Assembly: GCF_042684665.1 (NCBI RefSeq)
Contig: NZ_JBHULY010000026.1
Span: 62,001-126,000, forward strand
DNA: 64,000 bases
Direction: 5' to 3'
Source of the DNA: Jejuia rubra
Lineage (GTDB): Bacteria; Bacteroidota; Bacteroidia; Flavobacteriales; Flavobacteriaceae
Below the pieces are notes generated by a model. That model saw nothing but the letters and a program-made list of their open reading frames with translations. It ran no database searches and had not been told where the DNA came from. Position numbers and translations under genes: made by a program. Shown here in pieces: positions 27,635-35,987 of the stretch (within the stretch, counting starts at the first letter, position 1; each line of letters opens with the position of its first letter).

Positions 27635-29098
27635 TTACTTTTGCAATTGTTTTAAAAATTCTTCTACGGTTTTATAATCATCAAAATCGAAACGTTGACC
27701 GTTGACTTCCTGATAGGTCTCATGGCCTTTGCCCGCAATCAAAATAATATCGTTTGCCTCCGCTAATTGGCAAGCTGTTTTAATAGCTTGTTTTCTATCC
27801 ACTATGGACAAGGTCTTTTTAAAATTCTGAGGCTCAACGCCTTTTTCAATATCTTCAATAATTGTTTCGGGTTTCTCGCTTCGAGGATTGTCACTGGTAA
27901 AAATCACTTTAGTACTCAACTCTGAAGCGATATGTCCCATTTTGGGGCGTTTGGTTTTATCTCGATCACCCCCACAACCCACAACAGTAATCAAGGATTC
28001 ATTTTTAGTGCGTATGCTATTAATGGTTTCCAACACATTCTTTAGGGCATCGGGCGTATGGGCGTAGTCCACAATAGCTGTAATTTTTTCATCTGAAATA
28101 AAATATTGAAACCGTCCGCTTACGCTTTGCAAATCACTTATTAACCTCAGTATTTCAACCTTTTCAAGCCCTAACAATTCCGCCGTGGCGTAAATTGCTA
28201 ATACGTTGTAGGCATTGAAATTTCCTATAAGCCTTGTCCAAACCTCACTCCCATCAATGGACAACAATAGTCCGCTAAACTCATTTTCGAGAATCTGTGC
28301 TTTGTAATCTGCATATCCTTTAAGTGCGTAGGTGTACTTTTTGGCCACGGTATTTTGCAACATCACCAAACCGTTTTTATCATCACCATTTGATAAGGCA
28401 AATGCTTTTGGCGACAGGCCATCGAAAAAGGATTTCTTCACATCCCGATATTCTGCAAATGTTTTATGATAATCTAAGTGGTCGTGCGACAAATTCGTGA
28501 ATACACCTCCCTCAAATCGTAAACCTTCCGCTCTACCTTGATGAATGCCATGGGAGCTCACTTCCATAAAGCAATACTCCACTCCAGCATCATTCATCAG
28601 CTTCAAATATTTGTTGATAGTAACGGAATCGGGCGTGGTATGCGTGGCCTTGTATTCGGTGTCACCCACCAAAATTTTTACAGTGGACAACAATCCTACT
28701 TTATAGCCCGCATTTTTGAATAGTTGATACAGCAAAGTTGTTATGGTAGTTTTTCCATTGGTACCCGTCACACCGACAAGCTTCAAATTATCAGATGGGG
28801 AATCGTAATAATTTGAAGCCATAATTGCCAGCGCTTTGTTTGAGTAGTCAACCTCTATATAAGTTACCCCATCAACTAAAGAAGTAGGTAAAGCCTCGCA
28901 AATAATCGCAATTGCGCCCTGTTTTATAGCGACATCTATATAATCGTGCCCATCGAAAACCGTGCCTCGTACAGCGACAAATGCATCATTTTCCTCCACC
29001 TTTCGGGAATCGAAATGAATGGCATTTATTGTAACGTTGGTGCCTCCGACAACGGCGTTTAAATTCACTTTATATAATATGTCCTTCAGAATGTTCAC
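27635..29098 (-). CDS. murE: UDP-N-acetylmuramoyl-L-alanyl-D-glutamate--2,6-diaminopimelate ligase
   Basis: 487 residues. The ATP-binding loop GVTGTNGKTTIT is near 110, and VDYAHTPDALKNVL near 345 belongs to the central domain. The amino-acid-specificity motif reads DNPR (in FTSDNPRSEKPE, about 405), the form found in enzymes that add meso-diaminopimelate rather than lysine, so the peptidoglycan should be of the Gram-negative mDAP type. Its start overlaps the ftsI stop by 4 bp. Confidence 0.98.
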   Translation of the reverse strand: MNILKDILYKVNLNAVVGGTNVTINAIHFDSRKVEENDAFVAVRGTVFDGHDYIDVAIKQGAIAIICEALPTSLVDGVTYIEVDYSNKALAIMASNYYDSPSDNLKLVGVTGTNGKTTITTLLYQLFKNAGYKVGLLSTVKILVGDTEYKATHTTPDSVTINKYLKLMNDAGVEYCFMEVSSHGIHQGRAEGLRFEGGVFTNLSHDHLDYHKTFAEYRDVKKSFFDGLSPKAFALSNGDDKNGLVMLQNTVAKKYTYALKGYADYKAQILENEFSGLLLSIDGSEVWTRLIGNFNAYNVLAIYATAELLGLEKVEILRLISDLQSVSGRFQYFISDEKITAIVDYAHTPDALKNVLETINSIRTKNESLITVVGCGGDRDKTKRPKMGHIASELSTKVIFTSDNPRSEKPETIIEDIEKGVEPQNFKKTLSIVDRKQAIKTACQLAEANDIILIAGKGHETYQEVNGQRFDFDDYKTVEEFLKQLQK

Positions 29099-31104
29099 GA
29101 AATTTCTAAAACAACTTTTTGATTCTTTTTTACTTTTTGTCCTTTTGAAATGGACTGCTTTTTCACCATTCCCGCGCCTCTTAAATCCACTTTTAGCCCC
29201 ATATTTTCCAGCAATGCAACCGCATCCATCGCAGGCAAGCCAACTACATTTGGCATTATGGTTTTATGCTTTTGCGCCAGTTGATAATAGTCCTCAAATT
29301 CTTCGATAACTGCACCGTGTTTAACTTCCATTGAATCCAGTTCGTCCACAATTGGAGTATCGATAAATATTTTTTGAGCAATGCTTTTGAATACGGGTCC
29401 CGAAACATCGGCACCATAATACCCGACCGTTTTATCCGGCTCATGAATGACGACGATACAGGAATATTTAGGGTCGTCCGCTGGAAAAAATCCCGCGAAT
29501 GACGAGATGTAATTCAATTTCTCCTTATCGCGATAATCCTTTTGACAGGTGCCCGTCTTTCCAGCCATTGAAAAGTTTTTGGAGTACAGCCTATGGCCTG
29601 TACCATGCTTCTTTTCCACAACGTTCTTCAATAACTGCTTTACTTTTTTTACGGTTTCTTCTGAGCAGATTCTTTTATTGATGACTTCCTTTTTGAAAGG
29701 CACTATAGTTTTATCAAACTGCTTCACCTCTTTCAAAAATTGAGGTTTTACCATTTCGCCATTATTGGCAATCGCGTTATAAAAGGTCAAGTTTTGCAAA
29801 GGCGTAAAGGACACCCCGTAGCCGAAGGCCATCCAAGGCAAGGCAATACCGCTCCATCGTCCGTTTTTAATTCTTGGGTCTGGAATAATCGCTTTCCCTT
29901 CACCCTTGATGGGAAGTCCTAAACTATCGTGTAAATTCATAGCGTAAAGCCGATCCACAAACTTTGAAGGCTTGTCTTTGTAGGCGTCGTATATGGCACG
30001 AACAATTCCGGTGTTGGACGACAATTCAAAAGCTTCGGACACAGAAATTTTCCCATAACCCCTGCGATTTGAATCCCTAACGTGCTTACCATAAAATGTG
30101 ATACGTCCATTTTCAGTATCCACCACATCGCTCGTATCGATCACCTTGTCTTCCAGACCTGCAGTAACGGCCATCAACTTAAAAGTAGAACCCGGTTCGT
30201 GCGACTCCCACACCGCGTAATTTCTTCGCTCGTAATACTTCCCTTCGGAATTTCTCCCCAAGTTAACTATTGCTTTCACCTCGCCAGTTTTGGTTTCCAT
30301 TACTACTGCGCAACCGTGGTCGGCCTTGTAATATTCCAATTGTTTAAGCAAAGCATGGTGGGCAATATCCTGAATATTCACATCGATGGTGGTATAAACA
30401 TCATAACCGTCTTCAGGCTCAATTTGATTATGCTCAATCAATTTCCATTCGCCTCCATAGATTTGTTGTTTGGTGCTTTTCCCGTCCGTTCCACGCAAAT
30501 AAGGCACCCCGAAAGCCCCATCAATTCCGGGACGGGTTAGGTGACCCTGGCCGTCAATACGTTCATAACCGATAGTCCTTTGTGCAATACCCCCCATTGG
30601 ATGTTCACGTTTGGCCTTTGGCTCCACAACTAATCCTCCGATGAATGGTTTTTCGCTGAGCAACGGAAAACTGGTTACCCTCAAATAATCCGAATAGCCC
30701 AAATTTTTGGCAATTAAAAATCCACGGTTTTTGTTAGCCCGTGCTTTTCGGAGTTTCTTTTGATAATAACCCGAAGAATGCTTACCGAAGAAATCGGAAA
30801 GCGAATCACACAAGGCCACCAAGTTGCCCTCAAACGTGCTCGCTTTTGGCGTCATTAAATCCAGGCGAATATTATATTTTGGAATCGTGGTTGCCAACAA
30901 ATTTCCGTTAGCCGAATAAACATTCCCACGATTGGCTGGCACTACAAAGTCCTGAACAATGCGCTTGCTGGCTTTGGCACGGTATTTTTCGCCATGCACA
31001 AATTGGACGTTGGCCAACTTCACCATCACAGCTACACCCAAAATGAACATGCACCCCGCTACGAAGTACAATCTGTTTAGTATGTTTTTTTCGGTAACTG
31101 CCAC
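29095..31104 (-). CDS. ftsI: Septal transpeptidase FtsI (penicillin-binding protein with PASTA domain)
   Basis: 669 residues. A single N-terminal membrane helix (about 10-28) is followed by the PBP dimerisation domain (RGNVYSANGNLLATT near 60). In the transpeptidase domain the active-site motifs are present: SxxK as GSTFKLM (near 307), SxN as SSNTG (near 360) and KTG as AGKTGTC (near 515). The last 65 residues form one PASTA domain (MPNVVGLPAMDAVALLENMGLKV), usual in Bacteroidota but absent from E. coli FtsI. It cross-links septal peptidoglycan with FtsW. It overlaps murE by 4 bp and begins 8 bp after ftsL. Confidence 0.97.
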   Translation of the reverse strand: MAVTEKNILNRLYFVAGCMFILGVAVMVKLANVQFVHGEKYRAKASKRIVQDFVVPANRGNVYSANGNLLATTIPKYNIRLDLMTPKASTFEGNLVALCDSLSDFFGKHSSGYYQKKLRKARANKNRGFLIAKNLGYSDYLRVTSFPLLSEKPFIGGLVVEPKAKREHPMGGIAQRTIGYERIDGQGHLTRPGIDGAFGVPYLRGTDGKSTKQQIYGGEWKLIEHNQIEPEDGYDVYTTIDVNIQDIAHHALLKQLEYYKADHGCAVVMETKTGEVKAIVNLGRNSEGKYYERRNYAVWESHEPGSTFKLMAVTAGLEDKVIDTSDVVDTENGRITFYGKHVRDSNRRGYGKISVSEAFELSSNTGIVRAIYDAYKDKPSKFVDRLYAMNLHDSLGLPIKGEGKAIIPDPRIKNGRWSGIALPWMAFGYGVSFTPLQNLTFYNAIANNGEMVKPQFLKEVKQFDKTIVPFKKEVINKRICSEETVKKVKQLLKNVVEKKHGTGHRLYSKNFSMAGKTGTCQKDYRDKEKLNYISSFAGFFPADDPKYSCIVVIHEPDKTVGYYGADVSGPVFKSIAQKIFIDTPIVDELDSMEVKHGAVIEEFEDYYQLAQKHKTIMPNVVGLPAMDAVALLENMGLKVDLRGAGMVKKQSISKGQKVKKNQKVVLEIS

Positions 31105-31112
31105 TGCTAATC

Positions 31113-31433
31113 CTAGTCCTGACCTTTAATTATTATTTTTTTCGGTGGAATCACAGAGGACTCCAACCCTTTTTCTTTCATTTTTAATACTACCGCCGAT
31201 TCCATTTTTAACCGCATCAGCTTTGAACGCCCCTCCACAAATTCGGAACGCATTTTTTTTACCTCATTTTCCAAATTTGCAATCTCATAAACCTTTTTAT
31301 CTGCACTATGCGAACTGGCAATCATCACCACCGCCAACACCGAAATAAAAATGATGATTCGCCAGTTTTTAAACGAATCATCGCTGACTAAAAAGGTTCC
31401 TTTAAGTATGTTGAAAAACTTATCTTTCATCAA
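31113..31433 (-). CDS. ftsL: FtsL-like cell division protein
   Basis: 106 residues with one membrane helix (about 26-42, IIIFISVLAVVMIASSH) and a predicted periplasmic coiled-coil segment (VYEIANLENEVKKMRSEFVEGRSKLMRL). FtsL is poorly conserved; the call rests on topology and on the slot between rsmH and ftsI, where flavobacterial ftsL is found. It begins directly after the rsmH stop with no spacer. No ftsB is seen nearby. Confidence 0.88.
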   Translation of the reverse strand: MMKDKFFNILKGTFLVSDDSFKNWRIIIFISVLAVVMIASSHSADKKVYEIANLENEVKKMRSEFVEGRSKLMRLKMESAVVLKMKEKGLESSVIPPKKIIIKGQD

Positions 31434-32327
31434 TTACAACTTCTCGGCTATTCTTAATTTGGCACTTCGGGCCCGATTATTATTTTTGATTTCCTCTTGC
31501 GTTGGTAGAATTAAACCGCCCACTTTTTTCAACGGCACTTCAAAATTGCCGAATACATCGCGCTCCGGTTCCCCCTCAAACAATCCATTTCTAATAAAAC
31601 GTTTTACCAACCTATCCTCCAATGAGTGGTACGAAATAAAACTCAACCTCCCACCTGACTTTAAAATCTCCGGTGTTTGCAACAAAAATTCTTTCAGTAC
31701 TTCAATTTCCTGGTTCACTTCAATTCGAATCGCTTGATAAATCTGCGCCAATATTTTATTCTCGTGCCGAGGCGACAAAAACTTTTTCAAAACTGCTTTT
31801 AGCTGTGCGCTCGAAACTATTTCCTCATTTTGCCGATGCGCTACAATCAATCTGGCCATGGCCGGTGCTGCCCTCAATTCCCCATATTGCAAAAGCACTT
31901 GTTTCAACTGCTCCTCTTCGTATTCATTGATGACATGGTATGCCGATAGTTCATTTTGCTGGTTCATTCGCATGTCCAACTTCGCCTCAAATCGTGTTGA
32001 AAACCCCCGTTCAGCAACATCAAACTGGTGGGACGACACACCAAAATCAGCCAATACTCCATCCACTTCTTTTACACCGTGAAACCTCAAAAACCGTTTT
32101 ACGTACCTGAAATTCTCATTAATCAACGTAAAACGCTCATCATCAATAGCATTACCCAATGCATCCTGATCCTGATCAAAAGCAAATAACCTTCCTTCAT
32201 TTCCCAATCGGTTAAGAATTTCGCGGCTATGGCCTCCGCCTCCAAAGGTCACATCAACGTAAACTCCATCAGGCTTTATCGCCAAACCGTCCACAGTCTC
32301 TTTAAGAAGCACAGGATTATGATACAT
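31434..32327 (-). CDS. rsmH: 16S rRNA (cytosine(1402)-N(4))-methyltransferase
   Basis: 297 residues. The N-terminus YHNPVLLKETVDGL and the SAM-binding loop VDVTFGGGGHSREIL (about 24-38) are the RsmH/MraW signature; GVLADFGVSSHQFD and SYHSLEDRLVKRF complete the family pattern. It methylates C1402 in the ribosomal P site. The start overlaps the end of mraZ by 11 bp, so the two are translationally coupled at the head of the dcw operon. Confidence 0.98.
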   Translation of the reverse strand: MYHNPVLLKETVDGLAIKPDGVYVDVTFGGGGHSREILNRLGNEGRLFAFDQDQDALGNAIDDERFTLINENFRYVKRFLRFHGVKEVDGVLADFGVSSHQFDVAERGFSTRFEAKLDMRMNQQNELSAYHVINEYEEEQLKQVLLQYGELRAAPAMARLIVAHRQNEEIVSSAQLKAVLKKFLSPRHENKILAQIYQAIRIEVNQEIEVLKEFLLQTPEILKSGGRLSFISYHSLEDRLVKRFIRNGLFEGEPERDVFGNFEVPLKKVGGLILPTQEEIKNNNRARSAKLRIAEKL

Positions 32328-32781
32328 CGTCGTTATCTTGACCCATTACCTCTTCAGCTAAATCTGCAAAATCCATCGCCGCATCATCTATAGCCTTTTC
32401 GTACAAATCTTTATCCCAGATTTCAACAATATTTATCGATGGCGATAGCACGATATCTTTAGAAATATTGGCGATTCCCATTAAATCCCTAGGAATCAAC
32501 AATCTTCCATTGCTGTCTACTTCCACAATTCTCGCACCCGCGCTAAACCGACGGATAAAATCGTTGTTCTTTTTCTTGAATCGGTTAAGCTTGTTCATCT
32601 TTTGCATTAGCAATTGCCACTCTGCCATAGGGTACAATTCTAGACATTGCTGAAACACGGACCGCCTCAATACAAAACCATCGTCAAGAATTGGCATCAA
32701 CTGTTTTTTCATGCCAGCAGGTATCATCAAACGTCCTTTGACATCTACTTTACAACCGTATGTTCCTATTAATGAATGCAA
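32317..32781 (-). CDS. mraZ: Division/cell wall cluster transcriptional regulator MraZ
   Basis: 154 residues with two SpoVT/AbrB-like halves, each with the conserved D-x-x-(G)R motif: VDVKGRLMIPAGMKK (about 13-27) and VDSNGRLLIPRDL (about 88-100). MraZ proteins assemble into rings and repress their own dcw operon. First gene of the cluster. The promoter region upstream carries three GTGGTA repeats with 10-bp spacing that look like its operator. Confidence 0.97.
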   Translation of the reverse strand: MHSLIGTYGCKVDVKGRLMIPAGMKKQLMPILDDGFVLRRSVFQQCLELYPMAEWQLLMQKMNKLNRFKKKNNDFIRRFSAGARIVEVDSNGRLLIPRDLMGIANISKDIVLSPSINIVEIWDKDLYEKAIDDAAMDFADLAEEVMGQDNDDVS

Positions 32782-32813
32782 TGAGGCGACCCTAGATTTA
32801 GAACTTTAAGTTT

Positions 32814-32821
32814 CAAATATA
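32814..32821 (-). promoter_or_regulatory. Probable -7 element of the dcw promoter
   Basis: On the minus strand TATATTTG matches the Bacteroidota -7 consensus TAnnTTTG exactly. It lies 33 bp upstream of the mraZ ATG. No clear -33 TTG is present at the usual distance; the GTGGTA boxes occupy that place, which would suit an operator that competes with polymerase. Confidence 0.6.
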
Positions 32822-32830
32822 TCGAAAATT

Positions 32831-32856
32831 TACCACCATTTACCACATCCTACCAC
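32831..32856 (-). promoter_or_regulatory. Three GTGGTA boxes, candidate MraZ operator
   Basis: TACCAC on the plus strand (GTGGTA on the coding strand) occurs at 32831-32836, 32841-32846 and 32851-32856, exactly 10 bp apart. E. coli MraZ is known to bind repeated TGGGN boxes separated by 5 bp upstream of mraZ, also a 10-bp period, and mollicute MraZ binds repeated AAAGTG-type boxes. Position, repeat number and period fit; the G-T-G-G-T core is a variant. Binding is inferred. Confidence 0.65.
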
Positions 32857-33023
32857 TTTTTGTTGATAAGTTTTCGACGAAGTGCGTCTTTTGCTTTAGA
32901 TTTTATATAAATTGAATATGATGAATTCTGATTTTCAATAGGTTATAAAGTGGGATAAATGTTTGTTAACATGTGTTGACATGAATCGAAAATGCAAGTT
33001 TTGCCCATAACACATTAAACCCC

Positions 33024-33052
33024 TTGAAATTTGAATGATTTGCCTATATTTG
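33024..33052 (+). promoter_or_regulatory. Promoter of the hydrolase-engB unit
   Basis: TTG at 33024-33026 and TATATTTG at 33045-33052 are separated by 18 bp, matching the Bacteroidota TTG / TAnnTTTG pattern. The start codon at 33083 is 30 bp further on. This lies in the 301-bp gap that also holds the divergent mraZ promoter; nothing else coding is visible there. Confidence 0.6.
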
Positions 33053-33082
33053 TTTTATTAGGAAAAGGATGAACCGAAATAC

Positions 33083-33847
33083 ATGGGGGATAGCTTAAAG
33101 AAAGAAAAAAATTACAGTTATATCGAAGTTGGCGAAGGCACGCCAATTATTGTGTTGCATGGTTTAATGGGGGGCTTGAGTAATTTTGATTCCGTAAAGA
33201 ACTATTTCAGTGCCAAGGGCTACAAGGTAGTTATTCCTGAACTGCCCATCTACACGATGACGTTGCTTAAAACCAACGTTAAAAACTTTGCGAAATACCT
33301 GCATGATTTTATTGAATTTAAAGGGTTTAAGGAAGTTATTCTGCTTGGGAATTCTCTAGGAGGCCATATTGGATTATACCACACCAAATTATATCCCAAA
33401 AAAGTTAAAGGCCTTATAATCACCGGAAGTTCAGGGCTTTATGAAAGTGCCATGGGCAGTGGCTATACTAAACGTAGCGATTACGAAGTAATTAAAAAGA
33501 AGGCCCAAGATGTATTTTACGACCCCAAAGTAGCTACCAAGGAAATTGTTGACGAAGTTTATAAATCTGTTAACGATCGCAACAAACTGGTAAAAACTTT
33601 GGCCATAGCCAAAAGCGCCATCCGACATAACATGGCAAAGGATTTACCAAAAATGCAAACCCCAACTTGCATTATTTGGGGCAAGAACGACAACGTTACC
33701 CCTCCAGAGGTTGCGGAGGAATTCCATGAGCTACTACCAGACTCCGAACTGTTTTGGATCGATAAATGTGGGCACGCGGCCATGATGGAACACCCCGACA
33801 CCTTTAACGAATTAATGGATGCTTGGCTCACAAAGCGCGAGCTTTAA
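33083..33847 (+). CDS. Alpha/beta-fold hydrolase
   Basis: 254 residues. The oxyanion segment LHGLMGGLSNFD (about 24-35), nucleophile elbow GNSLGGH (Ser near 94), acid region IWGKNDNVTP (about 200) and catalytic histidine CGHAAMMEHPD (about 235) form a complete Ser-Asp-His arrangement. No signal peptide, so it is cytoplasmic. The substrate cannot be told; related proteins include lipases and C-C hydrolases. A hydrolase of this type next to engB, divergent from mraZ, is a recurrent flavobacterial arrangement. Confidence 0.9.
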   Translation: MGDSLKKEKNYSYIEVGEGTPIIVLHGLMGGLSNFDSVKNYFSAKGYKVVIPELPIYTMTLLKTNVKNFAKYLHDFIEFKGFKEVILLGNSLGGHIGLYHTKLYPKKVKGLIITGSSGLYESAMGSGYTKRSDYEVIKKKAQDVFYDPKVATKEIVDEVYKSVNDRNKLVKTLAIAKSAIRHNMAKDLPKMQTPTCIIWGKNDNVTPPEVAEEFHELLPDSELFWIDKCGHAAMMEHPDTFNELMDAWLTKREL

Positions 33848-33861
33848 GCGTCAAATTCCAA

Positions 33862-33897
33862 TCCCGTCCCGATAGTTATCGGGAGCTATCGGGACCG
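33862..33897. repeat. CCCGATA/TATCGGG palindromic repeat
   Basis: CCCGATAGTTATCGGG forms a 7-bp hairpin, and TATCGGGA is repeated once more 9 bp on. This sequence type is a frequent dispersed palindrome in flavobacterial spacers (recalled knowledge). It lies between the hydrolase and engB. Confidence 0.65.
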
Positions 33898-33936
33898 GTA
33901 CTAAATAACAACTCCAAAGCTTAAAATTCCAAAATT

Positions 33937-34533
33937 ATGGTGATAAAGTCTGCTGAATTTGTGGTAAGCAATTCCGATGTGGCAAAATGCCCAAAGAGCA
34001 GTCTGCCCGAATATGCCTTTATCGGGCGAAGTAATGTAGGAAAGTCGTCGCTTATCAATATGCTTACAGGACGCAAAAGCTTGGCCAAAACCTCTGGAAA
34101 ACCCGGAAAAACGCAACTCATCAACCACTTTTTAATCAATAAAAATTGGCACTTGGTGGATTTGCCCGGTTACGGTTACGCCAAGGTATCCAAACGGGAC
34201 AAAAAGACCTTTCAAAAGTTTATCACCCAATATTTTAGTCATCGGGAACAATTAGTGACAGCCTTTGTTTTAGTGGATATCCGCCACAAACCACAGCCCA
34301 TTGATTTGGATTTTATGCAATGGTTGGGCGAAAATGGCATCCCGTTTTCTATCATCTTTACCAAAGCCGACAAGTTAAAACCCAAGGCCATTGAACGGCA
34401 TGTTTCCGAATACCAAAACGTAATGCTTGAATTTTGGGAAGAAATGCCCAATTATTTTGTGACTTCTTCATCGAATGGGATGGGGAAGGATGATGTTTTG
34501 AGGTATGTTGAGGGGTTGAATGGAGAAATTTAA
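33937..34533 (+). CDS. engB: Ribosome biogenesis GTPase YihA/YsxC (EngB)
   Basis: 198 residues, full length. The GTP-binding motifs are all present: G1 GRSNVGKS at 30-37, G3 DLPGYGYAKV near 72, and G4 FTKADKL near 142. EngB helps mature the large ribosomal subunit and is usually essential. It follows the hydrolase by 89 bp across a palindromic repeat and is the last gene before the restriction-modification operon. Confidence 0.97.
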   Translation: MVIKSAEFVVSNSDVAKCPKSSLPEYAFIGRSNVGKSSLINMLTGRKSLAKTSGKPGKTQLINHFLINKNWHLVDLPGYGYAKVSKRDKKTFQKFITQYFSHREQLVTAFVLVDIRHKPQPIDLDFMQWLGENGIPFSIIFTKADKLKPKAIERHVSEYQNVMLEFWEEMPNYFVTSSSNGMGKDDVLRYVEGLNGEI

Positions 34534-34547
34534 AAAAAAGAAACGAC

Positions 34548-34616
34548 TTGACCTAAAAATCGCAAATTATTTTTAAATTTGCACAAAACAGATCAAATCA
34601 TCTTTTGATCAAATCA
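34548..34616 (+). promoter_or_regulatory. Promoter and operator-like repeats of the restriction-modification operon
   Basis: TTG at 34548 and TAAATTTG at 34574-34581 (23-bp gap) fit a Bacteroidota promoter. The core overlaps an inverted repeat, GCAAATT (34562-34568) and AATTTGC (34575-34581). Downstream, GATCAAATCA is repeated at 34591-34600 and 34607-34616, and GATCAAA/TTTGATC (34591-34597, 34604-34610) forms an inverted repeat 11 bp before the regulator start. This is what an operator for the XRE protein would look like; it has not been matched to a known C-box. Confidence 0.55.
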
Positions 34617-34621
34617 ATACT

Positions 34622-34954
34622 ATGGCAAGTTTCGGACATTTCATAAAAACTGAAAGAGAAAAGCGAGAATGGACACAAACTGAATTCGGTGCGAAAATCG
34701 GAATTAATACAAGTGCCATTAGTCGAATTGAAAACGGAAGTCAAAAATTCAGTAAATCAAAGCTGAAAAAATTGGCTGAACTATTTAAAACCGACTTGCA
34801 GACCGTTACGGATTTATTCTTTGCTGACAAATTTGCAAGAGAAGCCTTTAAATATAAATGTTCAGACTCCATTTTTACAGTAGCAGAAGATACAGCCAAT
34901 TATTTAAGAAATACTAATTCCAAACAAGGCACATTCAACTTTAAAAATGAGTAA
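34622..34954 (+). CDS. XRE-family regulator of the restriction-modification operon
   Basis: 110 residues. Residues about 7-62 form a classical HTH-XRE domain (FIKTEREKREWTQTEFGAKIGINTSAI), with the recognition-helix region TSAISRIENG. The C-terminal 45 residues are not recognised. Its gene overlaps the first methyltransferase by 8 bp, like control (C) proteins that delay nuclease expression until the host is methylated. It is longer than the roughly 80 residues of typical C proteins, so the control role is inferred from context and from the repeats in its promoter. Confidence 0.85.
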   Translation: MASFGHFIKTEREKREWTQTEFGAKIGINTSAISRIENGSQKFSKSKLKKLAELFKTDLQTVTDLFFADKFAREAFKYKCSDSIFTVAEDTANYLRNTNSKQGTFNFKNE

Positions 34955-35987
34955 AAAATATAACGTAATAGACCTATTCTGTGGTTGTGGAGGTCTTTCT
35001 CAAGGATTTATCGAAGCGAATTACAATGTAATTCTAGGAATAGACCATTGGAAAGATGCAATTGAAACTTTTAACTATAACCATAAAAATTCAAAAGGAA
35101 TTGTTGCTGACTTGCTAAACCTAGACCCTCAAGAAATAAAGACAAAATATGATATTGAAAGTATCGATTTAATTATAGGCGGTCCACCCTGTCAAGGTTT
35201 TTCTATTGCTGGAAAAAGAATCATTGATGATGAGCGAAACCAACTTTACAAGTCCTTTCTTCGATTTGTAGATTATTTCAAACCCAAAGCATTTGTTATG
35301 GAAAATGTTCCTAACATACTTTCAATGGGCAATGGTGCTATCAAAAATCAAATTTTAAAAGACTTTGAAGATATCGGATATAAAATAACGTATAATAAAC
35401 TATTAGCATCTGATTTTGCTGTACCGCAGAATAGAAGGAGAGCTTTTTTTGTTGGCTTAAAAGATAGCTTGGAGTTTGAATTTCCGAAACCAACAACAAC
35501 TGATAATAAAATCACTTCTGAAGAAGCCATTTCCGACCTGCCAAAAAATAGTTTAGAAGATGGATGTCAATATCCCATTAATCCAAAAAGTGTTTTTCAA
35601 AGAGAAATGAGAAATGGGAATAAGGTAGTTTTCAATCATCAAATCACAAACCATAGTGAAAAAACGGTTGAAATTATTGCTATGGTTCCAGATGGAGGTA
35701 ATTACAAAGACTTACCAAAAGAACTTCACGAAACAAGAAAAGTAAATATCGCTTGGACTAGACTTAATAGCAAAAAGCCGAGTTTTACCATAGATACTGG
35801 TCACAGACATCATTTTCATTATGAATTTAATCGTGTTCCTACAGTTAGGGAAAGTGCTAGAATTCAATCATTCCGAGACGAATTTATTTTTTGTGGTAGT
35901 AAAACAAGTCAATATAAGCAAGTAGGTAATGCAGTACCGCCATTATTAGCTAAAGAAATAGCTTTAAAAATCAAAAAATATTTATGA
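34947..35987 (+). CDS. DNA (cytosine-5)-methyltransferase, first of two
   Basis: 346 residues. C5-methylase motifs appear in order: I DLFCGCGGLSQGF (9-21), IV GGPPCQGFS with catalytic Cys82, VI MENV (near 115), VIII QNRRRAFFVGL (near 160), and X QVGNAVPPLLAKEIA at the C-terminus. The target-recognition region lies between VIII and X. It overlaps the nuclease gene by 4 bp (ATGA). The pairing of two C5 methylases with one nuclease suggests an asymmetric recognition site needing one enzyme per strand, which is inference. Confidence 0.95.
   Translation: MSKKYNVIDLFCGCGGLSQGFIEANYNVILGIDHWKDAIETFNYNHKNSKGIVADLLNLDPQEIKTKYDIESIDLIIGGPPCQGFSIAGKRIIDDERNQLYKSFLRFVDYFKPKAFVMENVPNILSMGNGAIKNQILKDFEDIGYKITYNKLLASDFAVPQNRRRAFFVGLKDSLEFEFPKPTTTDNKITSEEAISDLPKNSLEDGCQYPINPKSVFQREMRNGNKVVFNHQITNHSEKTVEIIAMVPDGGNYKDLPKELHETRKVNIAWTRLNSKKPSFTIDTGHRHHFHYEFNRVPTVRESARIQSFRDEFIFCGSKTSQYKQVGNAVPPLLAKEIALKIKKYL

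Noticed and set aside
30082..30540. Plus-strand open frame of 152 codons opposite ftsI
   Set aside because: Antisense to a well-conserved transpeptidase domain; the translation shows no domain and odd composition.
32940..33000. GTTAACATGT/GTTGACATGA tandem as a replication or regulatory site
   Set aside because: Only two imperfect 10-bp units; no DnaA boxes or origin genes nearby.
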